A stretch of 64,000 nucleotides of DNA from Stentor roeselii (lineage: Eukaryota; Ciliophora; Heterotrichea; Heterotrichida; Stentoridae). The notes beneath the pieces were generated by a model. That model ran no database searches. It had not been told where the DNA came from and was given only the letters and a program-made list of their open reading frames with translations. Both the position numbers and the translations under genes were made by a program. The first letter of the stretch is position 1. Every line of letters starts with the position of its first letter. This document shows positions 1-9,468 of the stretch, piece by piece. The stretch is taken from contig RSEH01000231.1 of the NCBI GenBank assembly GCA_006503475.1, positions 1 to 64,000 on the forward strand, in the 5' to 3' direction.

Positions 1-516
1 AGTAGTGGCTCTACATTCATCGGTTCTATTCCAAGTCAATTTTATTTTTTAGCCACTCCTTCTTGGTTTCGCTCTGAGTCAAATAAATGGGAAAGTGATG
101 TAACTGGTTATCATATATCTGAAAGTGATAGTCCTACTTATGGAAGCAAGCATTCTATTAGAGAACTTCCTTTTGTTTCTAACTTTTATGTTAAAGTTTT
201 AATGGAAATCAACTCTAGTGTGCTTATCACTGAGAGACTTACAAAACAAGACTTTTTCATTTTTGCTTCTGCTATACTTGGAGCTGTTTCTGGATTATTT
301 GGAATTATTGGATTTATTATGGGATATTTTGAAATACTATTCAAAAAAATTGTTGAATGTCGAAAAAATAAAATTGGTTTGGGTGATCGAGATGAGCCTG
401 ATAATGAAGAGAAAAATGCTTCTGATAAAAATATGAATGTATCTAATGAAGAATTGATTGCTGCTCAAGCAGAAAATCAGGATAGTGAATCTAAAATTGA
501 GAAAAAATCAATTTAA
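1..516 (+). CDS. 3' end of a single-pass membrane protein gene (5' truncated by window)
   Basis: The frame is open from base 1 to a TAA at 514-516, so the visible 171 residues are the C-terminus of a longer protein. An ATG at 202 lies inside this frame and is probably not the start. Residues about 85-115 form one strongly hydrophobic, Gly/Ala/Ile/Phe-rich helix. It is followed by a basic stretch and then an acidic, Asn/Glu/Ser-rich tail of about 50 residues. This is typical of a surface protein with a large ectodomain, one membrane anchor and a short cytosolic tail. The family is not recognisable from this piece. The Tyr/Ser/Thr-rich part before the helix would be extracellular or lumenal (inference). 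Confidence 0.75.
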   Translation, partial: SSGSTFIGSIPSQFYFLATPSWFRSESNKWESDVTGYHISESDSPTYGSKHSIRELPFVSNFYVKVLMEINSSVLITERLTKQDFFIFASAILGAVSGLFGIIGFIMGYFEILFKKIVECRKNKIGLGDRDEPDNEEKNASDKNMNVSNEELIAAQAENQDSESKIEKKSI

Positions 517-1378
517 TAGAGATTTAGTTAGTTATTAGTTAAAATTTTTTATGGATATAGAAGATCTAAAGTAATTCTCTTAATTCAAGCACCTAAATTA
601 TATGAAAAACTTTAGAGTAAAGAATGATCTTGTATCAAATTATAGAAAACAGCTTGGTTATAAAATCAATTAAAAATCTTAAATTTTCGAATTATCATAA
701 TTCCCAAAGAGGTGCTTATTTGTTCAGGTCCACTCTCAATAATCAATTAAACATCTCAGCTTAATTAATAATTATTTATTTTCCTAAAATACATTCGATT
801 CCATAGTTTTTTTAAACTAATTAGAAAGTTTTCATTCTTAGCAGTGAGTGAGCCTAAAAAGTAAACTAAATAATCATTTCATCATTATTGAAATCAATGA
901 AATTTTTTATTGAATAAGAAATCTCGACTATTAGCAAAACTCAGCGAGAAAAACTTTATAATAAATTTTCAAAATCTGTTTAAAATTTACAAATAATTAA
1001 TAGAAACACATAAAAAAGTAATAATGATTACATCTGGTTCTAGAGTTTTACCGTGATCAAGTTAGATCCTTGATCGCTACTCAGATTGTCCAATATTTTT
1101 TGTACTATCACTCAAGTATGCTAAATTAACCGATTATAAAAAAAATTATTCTTGATTATACTATAGAAGAATCTTTTGTTAGGATATATATTTTCTGAAA
1201 TAAAATGAACATTTTTCTAATTATATATTTTATTATTTGATAAAAATGATTATTATGCGATTTTGTAAAAAATTTTTTTCACTCTTGATGAAGATGGTTA
1301 TATTTTCACTTAAAAATATGTCTTGAATCAGATTTGAATTCCTTTTAAAATTGAACTATTAACAATAAGAAAGAGAAT

Positions 1379-1714
1379 ATGCAGTGTCAAAGATGTAAAT
1401 TGGGAACCTTTAATTATAAATTTGCAGAAACATGCAGAATTCAATTTATCTCCTGCTCAGAAGGGTTATTAAGTAACAAACTGATACTGAAAAAATTATA
1501 TATACGCCCGATTCATATTTCTATTGAAAGTATTATTATTTTCACTAACTAGTCTTTCCAATATAACTTCTATCAATATTCTGCATTTAATGGGTATGAT
1601 ATTTCAGATGAGTTGTTGAATTTTAAACTCTAAGTTCTATCTTCATCTTTCTTACTATATTATTTATTAATTAAAAGGACTTACGCATTTATTTTAAATT
1701 ATTTTACTTCATAA
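1379..1714 (+). pseudogene. Possible remnant of a Cys-rich surface protein gene
   Basis: One reading frame stays coding-like over 111 codons but holds an in-frame TAG at 1550-1552 and a later TAA before the final TAA at 1712-1714. The first part begins with a CxxC motif (MQCQRCKLGTF) and two more cysteines, resembling the CxxC-x-x-GT units of ciliate Cys-rich surface proteins. The following part is Tyr/Phe/Asn-rich (SFQYNFYQYSAFNGYD). No 15-16 nt GT-AG intron removes the stops. A decayed copy fits best, but in AT-rich DNA a chance frame is possible. Confidence 0.25.
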
Positions 1715-2035
1715 TGATCAACAAATTAACTAGATAAATAAAATTTATATTAATCTTACTGTTAAAAAGTTGAAATATGCATCAAATAATTTTAAAACTA
1801 AAAAGATTTTATGAGAACCAATAAGATCGCACTTAGAAATAATATATATCATCAATTTTACTACTGATACATGAATGATTTCTTCAATTACATTTAAGGT
1901 TGAAAAATTATTAAAGATTCCAATATTTTTACTTGATTTTCAAGATCGATTTATTTTTTACTCATTTTGTGATTTTTACTATTTCTGTTATCGTATTTTT
2001 AACAAGATTAATGTATCTTCTATGCTTATAATAAA

Positions 2036-2242
2036 ATGTTTCAAAATCCTACTACGATACAGCAAAATTCAGATAGAGAGAAGCGAGGTGAGGAGTCAAA
2101 AAAGATTCAAATGGTAAAACAGCACATTAATAATCTCTTAGAACTAACTGATAAAACGAAAGAAAAACTTGAGCCTTTAAGAGAGAAAAACCTCAAAAAA
2201 AAGAATGATTTACTTAAACTCTTGAGAGATTTGTATAGTTAA
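2036..2242 (+). CDS. Small predicted coiled-coil protein (68 aa)
   Basis: An ATG-initiated frame of 68 codons. The last 45 residues are a heptad-like, Lys/Glu/Leu-rich helix (from MVKQHINNLLEL to the C-terminal LLKLLRDLYS). That amino-acid pattern is unusual for random AT-rich sequence and speaks for real coding. No neighbour is close enough to be an extra exon, and no 15-nt intron joins it to other frames. It may be a small gene or a fragment of a decayed coiled-coil gene. The family is not recognised. Confidence 0.35.
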   Translation: MFQNPTTIQQNSDREKRGEESKKIQMVKQHINNLLELTDKTKEKLEPLREKNLKKKNDLLKLLRDLYS

Positions 2243-2741
2243 CTAATATTTTGATTACTTTATTTAAAACACACATTTCATATAAAGTTCTTCTCAAACT
2301 TCTTTAATTTCACATATGAAAGAAACACCTTCAGTTCAATACTCTTATTTCCTAAACGTTTATTCTTGTTTCATATAAGAATCGTTTTTGTTGTCAGAGA
2401 TAATTTCAACTTTTCAACAAAAAATTAACTTTTTTGATCCCCATTTCGATACTAAGGAGTACTGTGTGGGGTTTTTATATTCATTATTACAAACCTGTCA
2501 GGAATATCACTATATTTTATTATTTTAAAAGTTTGTTTCAATTCCAAGTTTTCTTACCTTCAATTTGTCGATCAACTCTTGATTATTTCACTTCTCTAAG
2601 GCAAAATTTTTTAACAGAATAAATTTCACCTCTTAAGATTCAAATTTTCTAAAACTTTTCTTTCCATCACCGCTAAAGGAGTGTATGTTTAAGTTTTACT
2701 TTTTTTCGAGTTGATCTTTTTTTTATTTCTTTATTATAACA

Positions 2742-2855
2742 ATGACCGTCCTTACTTTTCCTTGCTTGCCTGATGATTTCAAGATTTGTAACTTTTGTAA
2801 GAGATTAAAACCCAGATTACCATCTAGAGGTACACAAATAATAAATTTTACATAG
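2742..2855 (+). pseudogene. Possible fragment of a DHHC palmitoyltransferase-like gene
   Basis: A 37-codon frame, open upstream from about 2715, reads as a hydrophobic segment (FFYFFIIT) followed by ICNFCKRLKPRLPSR and a TAG. DHHC-type S-acyltransferases have a membrane helix followed by CxxC-x3-KPxR-x-x-HC at the start of their Cys-rich domain, and this piece resembles that beginning. The rest of the domain is absent. Evidence is weak because the stretch is short. Confidence 0.2.
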
Positions 2856-3543
2856 AAATATGACATACTTAAAGATGATTAATATTATATTCAATCTATA
2901 ATCTTTATTATGAAATAATTGATAAATTTACTTATTGATGTGGAATGATAAGATTTCATATTTCTCCAGAAATACTTTGTACCATAGTTTTTTTACAATC
3001 TTCTTATTAGTTACTTACTGAATAAACATATAGGTCTATGTAAAATTTAATGTATTATAGATTTCAATGAGGAACGTACTATGGTATAATTTGATTTGTA
3101 ATGAATTTTGATTTAAAATTTAAGTTAGTTTAAAGTTGATAAGACATAGATATAAATATTTTTGTTAATAATTTCAATGGTATTCACTTCCTTTAAGTTT
3201 AACTTGATTTAACTTTCGAGAAAGTTTTAGTTTAAATTGAACCTGGAAAGGTTTTTTATCAAGATATTATTATTTTACAAATATAGGATTGATAATAAAT
3301 GGATAATTATCAAGAATATCTCTATGAAATAATTTTTTTCTACAGATTAAATTCTTTAGTACCGTTTGAACACAAATTTCTAATTCTGCTCATTTCAAGT
3401 TATTTATTCATTGGATTTTCGATATTATATTAAAATTTTAAGTAATATCTCAAATAACCCCAATTAAGCAAAACTTAAACATTAAAGATTTTTTAAAATA
3501 CCAAATTTATCTAAACTTTCAATGTTTCATTGATTTTTAAGTA

Positions 3544-4122
3544 TTATTTACTCTTTTCTAATTTTTTCAATCGACAAAGAAGTGACTTCCCAGCATTAAG
3601 ATTGTCTCTTACCTCATCTAACAAGAAAATTGATTTATTTTTAAGAGAAGATGTTGAATTTTCAAGAGTATCTAAACAAGACTCAAGTTCTTTATGACTA
3701 TGATTTTTAAGCAACTTCACAAAAGATTTTGCCTTTTCAGTAACATAATTCATGTTAATTTCCTTCTCTTTCAGCTCTCCCTTGACAGGTTTAAAAAGTT
3801 CATCGTGATCAGGAGTCAAAGTAGGAATCAAAATCCTGGAACTATTGTAAAACTCAATAACTGATTTGATTATCTGCTCATAGTCAAACTTCAAAGAGAT
3901 AAACTGAGCCTGAGGAAGACTTGGCAATTTTGATAGTCTTTGAAACCTTTTAAGCTGAAAGTGGAGTTTTTGATACAGGGTGTTAAAAGAGTCTTCAAGA
4001 GTCAATAACTGAACAAGGTCAAACTTATTGTTCAGTTTCATCGACTCAAGAAAAATCGGAAGATCTTCAAGTTCCTTTTTCAGATTTTGAATCATGTTTG
4101 AAATATCTTGAAAAAACTCCAT
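3544..4122 (-). CDS. Hypothetical helical protein, 192 aa
   Basis: ATG at 4122 and TAA at 3544-3546. The product is almost wholly predicted alpha-helical and rich in Leu, Lys, Glu and Ser, with no signal peptide, membrane segment or Cys/His motif. Residues 1-60 and 125-190 have coiled-coil character. Length and composition suggest a small structural or adaptor protein, but I do not recognise a family. It lies downstream of ALG9 on the same strand with only 27 bp between the ALG9 stop and this ATG, so its promoter and 5' UTR must be very short or lie inside the ALG9 gene. Confidence 0.75.
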   Translation of the reverse strand: MEFFQDISNMIQNLKKELEDLPIFLESMKLNNKFDLVQLLTLEDSFNTLYQKLHFQLKRFQRLSKLPSLPQAQFISLKFDYEQIIKSVIEFYNSSRILIPTLTPDHDELFKPVKGELKEKEINMNYVTEKAKSFVKLLKNHSHKELESCLDTLENSTSSLKNKSIFLLDEVRDNLNAGKSLLCRLKKLEKSK

Positions 4123-4149
4123 TAAAACTATTAACTACCATCAAAACAC

Positions 4150-5631
4150 TTACTTACTTCTATTTTTATTAGCAAGAGCCAAATATTCCCCATAAACAAC
4201 TTTTGGTGGATAAATAAAAAAACTTCTAAAAGGTTGCCTTGTTTGACTATCAATATACTTCTCAATCCCTTTCACTTCCCATTCTTTCAGCTCACTCCTG
4301 ACATTTTTTTCAGAAACATTCAAAGTAACAACAAAGTCACAATACTCAAAATCAAAATATCGATCAACTTCTTCTTGATTCCTGTCATTCATCTTAAACT
4401 CCTTTCCAAAGTTTCCAGGCAGAAGTCCTTTAAATCCATCCTGATAAAACCTTAGTTCTCCATCCAAAAAGTAACTAGAAGGAAACAAATACCAATCACG
4501 ACCAACACAAACATCTCCTGAAACCATTTGCCAGACCTTCAAAGGAGCTGAGTAAGCCTGATAAACTTGTAACACCCTACTAAAAGAAACCAAAACAACA
4601 CAAAAAACAACTATTTTCTGAAGAATCCTTGGAAACCTCGTTAAAACCAAAGATGAAGAAATAACAATTCCAGGATAAATCACGTACATGAACCTTTCTT
4701 CCTTATGTGGCTGAGAAGACATCAGCAAGAACCACAAGATACTTGAAAGCCAAACAGAAAAATAAAATCTGAGACCTTTTACAAATTTCTTACTTTTATA
4801 AACCTGGATTAAGTACACTGGAAATCCGAGAAAAAGAAGGAAGACCTGAATGAAAATCACCAAGTTAAAGTTAAGGAAAAGGTTTGAGATGTATAAATAC
4901 CATGGCTCGATTCCAAAAAGCAAAGAATTTCCAACAAGATTTTTTCCTAGACTTGTATTGTATAAAAGGACGTTTAGCACTGAAAGAGTAGGAGTTTTGT
5001 AGAAGTAAGAGTCACAGAGATATGAAATAAACACCGTTATTCCTAATGAAAATCCTCCAAACAGGTAAACTTTTGGATTTAAAAGACTTGAAGGATATTT
5101 TCCCAGGTATGGCAGGATAAACCCTAAAAAAATCACTGCTACAAAAGGCCATCCTACAACCATAGCAAAAGAACAGCTAAAAAAAAACCCTAAAAACGAC
5201 CAATTCGACTTATTTTTCAAGAATCTTGCAAAAAACCCTAAAGCAAGCATGATAAAATTCATAGAAAACGTTGACGGTAGTAAAGTATGACTAGCCAATA
5301 AAATCCCTGTTGTACTTGAAAACAAAACCTTTGTGATTTCCGGCAGATCTGCAGAAGAAACAAGGAACTTTTGACAAAATATAGAAAAAATCGTAAGTAA
5401 CACCCTACTGAGTCGATAAACAATAACCTTCGGTAATAAGAGCAGAGGATAAAAGACTAAAAAATGCAAGATCAAGAAAAAGTAAGACCTTAAGCCATAT
5501 TGAGGACAATATTCCCAGACCTGAAGCCCATTCCCATACTGCAGATAATGCAAAGGCTCCCAGTAGTTGAATGTTTCATCACAGTCCAAAACAGGTAAAA
5601 ACCACGCTGTTACTATTTGACCAATTTCCAT
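4150..5631 (-). CDS. ALG9: ALG9-type alpha-1,2-mannosyltransferase (GT22)
   Basis: Transfers mannose from dolichyl-phosphate-mannose in the ER lumen to the growing lipid-linked oligosaccharide used for N-glycosylation (family knowledge). The N-terminus carries the GT22 signature DCDETFNYWEPLHYL at residues 18-32, followed by LQVWEYCPQYGLRSY, which matches ALG9 better than the GPI mannosyltransferases. Another conserved loop, QPHKEERFMYVIYP, lies near residue 310. About 8-10 hydrophobic helices fill the first 370 residues. The last 120 residues are a soluble lumenal tail. At 493 residues it is slightly shorter than animal and yeast ALG9. It diverges from the coiled-coil gene at 5683 across only 51 bp. 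Confidence 0.9.
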   Translation of the reverse strand: MEIGQIVTAWFLPVLDCDETFNYWEPLHYLQYGNGLQVWEYCPQYGLRSYFFLILHFLVFYPLLLLPKVIVYRLSRVLLTIFSIFCQKFLVSSADLPEITKVLFSSTTGILLASHTLLPSTFSMNFIMLALGFFARFLKNKSNWSFLGFFFSCSFAMVVGWPFVAVIFLGFILPYLGKYPSSLLNPKVYLFGGFSLGITVFISYLCDSYFYKTPTLSVLNVLLYNTSLGKNLVGNSLLFGIEPWYLYISNLFLNFNLVIFIQVFLLFLGFPVYLIQVYKSKKFVKGLRFYFSVWLSSILWFLLMSSQPHKEERFMYVIYPGIVISSSLVLTRFPRILQKIVVFCVVLVSFSRVLQVYQAYSAPLKVWQMVSGDVCVGRDWYLFPSSYFLDGELRFYQDGFKGLLPGNFGKEFKMNDRNQEEVDRYFDFEYCDFVVTLNVSEKNVRSELKEWEVKGIEKYIDSQTRQPFRSFFIYPPKVVYGEYLALANKNRSK

Positions 5632-5682
5632 TTATAAAATCTTCTCATTAACACCTAGAATCACCCATCAACTAAATATTAA

Positions 5683-6741
5683 ATGCTGGATGCTTCACGA
5701 CTTGACTCCATGAGACAAGACCTCTTTCGGGCAGCTTCAACCATCCAAAAACTCAAAAAAGAAAGAGACGAATACCGCTTCGCTTATGAAGTACTTAAAG
5801 ACGAGTCGGTCAGTAAAAAAGACCTGCTTCGAAACCAGTCGTTTATTGATTCTCTTCGGGATTCCAATGAACTCCTGCAGAAAGAAGTGAAAAAACTTAG
5901 AAAGGAAAACGATTTGAAAGAAAAAACTATTTCAAGCCTAGAAGATAAACTACTTCAAGCAAAACAATCATTTAAAAATCATCAGAAAAGCTTAAAAGAT
6001 ATCGAAGACGCTAGAAAAGAACTAAACTACGAAATTTCTAATTCAAAATTCAAGTCTTCACAATATTCAAACATTCAAGAAATCTTAAATCAAACCAAAA
6101 CTCTTTTAAACAACTTGAAACAAGCTCCATCTATTTACTTGATTTTTAAACAAATCGCTCATTGCAATAAAAAATTCTTAAATCTCGTCGAAACTGAAAA
6201 CTTTTCTAAAGCCTTTCAAATTTTAAGCAAACTTTTAAATGAAATGCTTGGAAATTTTCGCTTTTCTGAGGAAAATGAAAGTTTTTGCAGTAGTGACGAG
6301 TTGGGCACCTGGACTGGGAAAAACTTAAAAGAAGATATAAGAGAATCAAATGAACAGCAAAGTTTAAGACTTAAAATGTTGAAGAAAAAACTTCAAGAGA
6401 CTCAAAATGAGATGAAAAGTGAAAATCAAGGCTTTCGATCAATTAAATCTCATAAAAAACTTCTTAGTTGTGATTTGAATTCTGGTTCAGGGAAAAATAA
6501 TCAGAATTCTCTTAGAAAAAGTTGTAATTTACAGGATTTTGATGAGGAAATGACGAAAAGTGAAGCGTTTTTAACTCAGAGTTCGAATAAAGGAATTCAA
6601 AGAGCTGGTAGTTCGAAAAGTCCTTTGAGGATGCCAGGGTCTCCCAAGGGAAGGTTTGAACAGTTTCATGTACCTTTTAGGAGGGTTCATGGATCTGCTA
6701 GTGTTGCAGAATGCCTGGGCAAGGCAGGGAATAAAAAATAG
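5683..6741 (+). CDS. Coiled-coil protein, 352 aa
   Basis: ATG at 5683 and TAG at 6739-6741. Residues 1-110 form a long charged coiled coil rich in Lys, Glu, Arg and Leu. A second helical segment is at about 215-245. The C-terminal third is Ser/Asn/Gly-rich with several RxxS-type sites (for example SSKSPLRMPGSPKG), which look like disordered phosphorylation targets. No catalytic domain is visible. This build is common among ciliary or basal-body structural proteins, but that role is inference. The gene shares a 51-bp divergent intergenic region with ALG9 and converges on the next gene with 36 bp between stops. Confidence 0.75.
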   Translation: MLDASRLDSMRQDLFRAASTIQKLKKERDEYRFAYEVLKDESVSKKDLLRNQSFIDSLRDSNELLQKEVKKLRKENDLKEKTISSLEDKLLQAKQSFKNHQKSLKDIEDARKELNYEISNSKFKSSQYSNIQEILNQTKTLLNNLKQAPSIYLIFKQIAHCNKKFLNLVETENFSKAFQILSKLLNEMLGNFRFSEENESFCSSDELGTWTGKNLKEDIRESNEQQSLRLKMLKKKLQETQNEMKSENQGFRSIKSHKKLLSCDLNSGSGKNNQNSLRKSCNLQDFDEEMTKSEAFLTQSSNKGIQRAGSSKSPLRMPGSPKGRFEQFHVPFRRVHGSASVAECLGKAGNKK

Positions 6742-6777
6742 ATTTTTGTAGATTATTAGATGAAGGGTTTAAGCTAG

Positions 6778-7752
6778 TTAGTAGTAGTTTCTTGAGGTTG
6801 ATGAACGTCTTGAAAACTTGAATAAATTGTCAGAATCATCTAGAACTGAATAGTTCTTTAGCTCACTTATTTCGTCAAACTCTGAAAAAGCATCTTCCTG
6901 TGAAATGAGTGCACTTTTATTAATGAAATACGAGGATTTAAGCATTTGTTTTTTGATAGAATCAGTAAGTCTTTCGTGCTCGTCTAATGGGTTGAAGTTT
7001 GATCTCGCGTTTGGGTCTTTGGGACAATCTTTGTATGAATGTCCTGAAGACCTGCAGCTCTAATTAAGTTTTACTGAACAAAAGATGACTTTTTCGTCAT
7101 CTTCTGGAGGTTCTTCTTTTGTCTCTGAGATATGCTTTGTTACAATGCATCCTGCTGCATTTTTTTCTGTTTTACCACAGCACCAGTACATGGTTCCGTT
7201 AAAACCTGAAAGATGGGTTTTACATGACCAGTTAAAGTTTTCTTCAGCATTAAAAATCTTTTTGCAATTTTTACAAACCCCATCATAAATTCCTTTAACA
7301 TGTACTCTATTATTTTTCCTCAAATTATGAATTTCTGCATTAAGTACTTCATTTTGTTTTTCAAGTTCTTTCAGGTTCAACATAATTTCTTCATTTTTTT
7401 TGTAAAGATTTCCTTTTTCTTCCTGTTCAATTTTAAGTCGATCATTAAAAAGTTTCACAGCTTTTTCAACTTTTTCAGCATATCCTTTTTTGTAATTTAA
7501 AACATAAACTAATTCATCATTCAATCCCTGAGAAGTCTTCAAAAGTTCAGAAAAATTTTCAGAAAGAATTTTTTCAGTCTTGAAGTATTTTTCATGATTA
7601 TCTCTGATAATCTGGCATTCTTGTTGAAACTTATTTAAAAAAAAGTACCCTCCAATCATTTCATTGAAATAAAAAGTAAGTCCTTTAAGTCTTTCCACAA
7701 TGACATCATTTTCAATTTTAAGTAAATTACTGAAACTTTCAATTTTAATCAT
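6778..7752 (-). CDS. Coiled-coil protein with CHORD-like zinc region and CCHC knuckle (two exons)
   Basis: The first exon (7752-7075) encodes 226 residues: a helical coiled-coil part to about residue 150, then a Cys/His-rich region with CKNCKKIF, CKTH, YWCCGK, GC and a final H. The order C-x2-C, C-x2-H, CC, GC, H resembles a CHORD zinc-binding module. A 15-nt intron at 7060-7074 removes a stop. The second exon (7059-6778) adds 93 residues beginning CSSCRSSGHSYKDC across the junction, an exact CX2CX4HX4C zinc knuckle that exists only after splicing. The predicted total is 319 residues. The family is unknown; nucleic-acid or protein binding through zinc is inferred. Only 45 bp separate it from the upstream gene on the same strand. 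Confidence 0.75.
7060..7074 (-). other. 15-nt intron
   Basis: Minus-strand GTAAAACTTAATTAG. Without splicing the frame ends at the TAG inside it. With splicing a CX2CX4HX4C zinc knuckle is formed across the junction and the frame stays open for 93 more codons. It has A at position 4 and TA at positions 9-10. Confidence 0.85.
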
Positions 7753-7797
7753 CGAGTTTTTCAGTTTATTTGAAAAAGTTAAAGAAAATAAAAAAAA

Positions 7798-8496
7798 TCA
7801 TCGGATATCATTTAAAAGTTTCTCTGCATGAAGTTCCCTGTTGAGATCATCGAACTTATGTCTGAGTTCATCAAGAGCCAGTTTATAATGATTTCTACTT
7901 CTTTCAACGAATCCAAAAGAATTTTTATAGTAATGGTACTTGCTTTCCACATGACTCAAAGAATTTTTTAAGAAAATATTCAAACTTTTTTCATCAATCA
8001 ATTCATTTTTAAGTCTTTGGACTTCACCTTCTGCTATGAACTGATTGTTGCAAGCGACTGCAATTTTATCATCACATTCTTTCACCTGTTGTTCTAAAGA
8101 CTCTAACTTGCTTTGAAGTTGGCCTGAAAGAAGAAGTTCGTCTAAAAGTGTCTTGTCTCTTGAATCAACAGAAAGATTTCTAAGTCCTAATTCTTTTCTT
8201 CTTTTCATTCGAGATTTCAACTGGTTGTGCTGGTTGAATAAGGGAATCACGGAATCTTTCAGTGATTTTGAAACACTTTTTTGACTTGCTTTTTCTATGT
8301 TGTTTAAAGCGGTTCTTGAACGGATTGTGTCCAGGTAAGACTTTTCGGTTTTCACGTCTGATCCGGTCAGCAGATAGGAAGTCTGCAGTCGTGATGAGAA
8401 AGTCTCTGTGTTGTTCCTAGAGGAATAAGAAGAGTCAACAGTTTTAAAGATTCTTCCTGTCAAGTCTCTTATTTTTGATTTCTTCTTTCTTTCCAT
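7798..8496 (-). CDS. Coiled-coil protein, 232 aa
   Basis: ATG at 8496. The N-terminal 70 residues are basic and Ser/Thr-rich (MERKKKSKIRD at the start) and look disordered. Residues about 95-230 are a nearly continuous coiled coil with Leu/Glu/Lys heptads. No membrane segment or enzyme motif is seen. The stop is 45 bp before the ATG of the CHORD-like gene on the same strand. A 189-bp AT-rich divergent spacer separates it from the EF-hand gene at 8686. A cytoskeletal or ciliary role is possible but not shown by sequence. Confidence 0.75.
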   Translation of the reverse strand: MERKKKSKIRDLTGRIFKTVDSSYSSRNNTETFSSRLQTSYLLTGSDVKTEKSYLDTIRSRTALNNIEKASQKSVSKSLKDSVIPLFNQHNQLKSRMKRRKELGLRNLSVDSRDKTLLDELLLSGQLQSKLESLEQQVKECDDKIAVACNNQFIAEGEVQRLKNELIDEKSLNIFLKNSLSHVESKYHYYKNSFGFVERSRNHYKLALDELRHKFDDLNRELHAEKLLNDIR

Positions 8497-8685
8497 TAAT
8501 ATTGATTACATTTGATGACAATTTAAATGATATTGAATAATGAAAATAATGGAAAGTGTGAATATATTAGAATATTTTAAATTACTAATAATTTCAATAC
8601 TTTACAAAAATTATTTCTGTATTAAATTTCTCAAACTTCAAGATTTTCCTCATAAACAATAAGTCAAAATAATCAATTAGTTAAA

Positions 8686-9456
8686 ATGGGCTGTCTTTGT
8701 GAAAAGTCAGAATACGAGTTCCTCGAAGACTTCATTGAAAAAGCTTGCGATTTAACTGAATTCAACTCAAAAAACTGCGACAAAATATCAAAGTCAATCC
8801 ATCGAACAACCCTTCACTTCCACCTAACACCAAAGCAATTAACTGAGTCCCTATCCTACTTAAAGATCCAGGAATCTGACTCACATAAGAAAATTTTTAG
8901 TTTATTCCTCGAACACCCGAAAAACTGCAAATTTATTGAACGACAAGACATGAAGAAAGACTACGGCCCAGACTACGGCCAAGAGATGTACTCAGTGAAA
9001 AAATTAACCACATTAGGAGTACTTATTGGAAAAGGAAGCAATAAAGAAAAGTCTCAATGTTTGTTTTCAGTTTACGATATCGATGCTTCAAATAACTTAT
9101 CCAAATGGGAAATTTCTGTTCTTATTAACGATGTTTTAGAAATCACTTTAGAGAAAATCCCTGATTTCACTGCACTGCTCTTTCCAGAAACTAGGGAAAA
9201 AATGGCTGAGTATAAAGAAAAACTTCTTGGAATGAGGCAAAATTATCAGGAGTACTTCAAATATTTACTTTTGGAAGATAATAAAAGAGAAATGACTGGA
9301 GAAGAGTTCGTTGAAGCCATGTGCCGAAGTGACATAAAAGGCATGATGGATCATTTCTGGGTAAGAAAAAACCTTTTTCAAAACTACAGAAAATGTCGAC
9401 AGCTTTTTGAAGAAATTAAATCAGAAGACCTTGCTTTCACTTCAACTCGAAAATAA
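8686..9456 (+). CDS. EF-hand protein with acylation-type N-terminus
   Basis: The protein starts MGCLC, a classic N-myristoylation plus palmitoylation start (Gly2, Cys3, Cys5), so membrane attachment is likely. A clear EF-hand loop, DIDASNNLSKWE, lies near residues 130-142 in the usual helix-loop-helix context (LFSVYDIDASNNLSKWEISV). A second, degenerate hand may lie near LLEDNKREMTGEEF at about 205-218. At 256 residues it resembles the membrane-bound EF-hand proteins common in ciliates and plausibly acts as a Ca2+ sensor. The gene is convergent with the HAD-like gene with 12 bp between stop codons. Confidence 0.8.
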   Translation: MGCLCEKSEYEFLEDFIEKACDLTEFNSKNCDKISKSIHRTTLHFHLTPKQLTESLSYLKIQESDSHKKIFSLFLEHPKNCKFIERQDMKKDYGPDYGQEMYSVKKLTTLGVLIGKGSNKEKSQCLFSVYDIDASNNLSKWEISVLINDVLEITLEKIPDFTALLFPETREKMAEYKEKLLGMRQNYQEYFKYLLLEDNKREMTGEEFVEAMCRSDIKGMMDHFWVRKNLFQNYRKCRQLFEEIKSEDLAFTSTRK

Positions 9457-9468
9457 CCTAAAATTATT

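Larger units (their letters stand above)
517..3543. other. AT-rich gene-poor stretch with coding-like fragments
   Basis: About 3 kb with no convincing intact gene. Base composition is clearly more AT-rich than the genes that follow. Three short stretches read like coding sequence (1379-1714, 2036-2242, 2742-2855) and are listed separately. A 7-bp inverted repeat, GATCAAG with its complement, lies near 1055-1075. I saw no tRNA-like or rRNA-like sequence and no transposon ends. Confidence 0.5.

Noticed and set aside
1875-2117. 80-codon frame rich in Phe, Tyr and Ile
   Set aside because: Composition is what random AT-rich DNA gives; it overlaps the more convincing coiled-coil frame at 2036.
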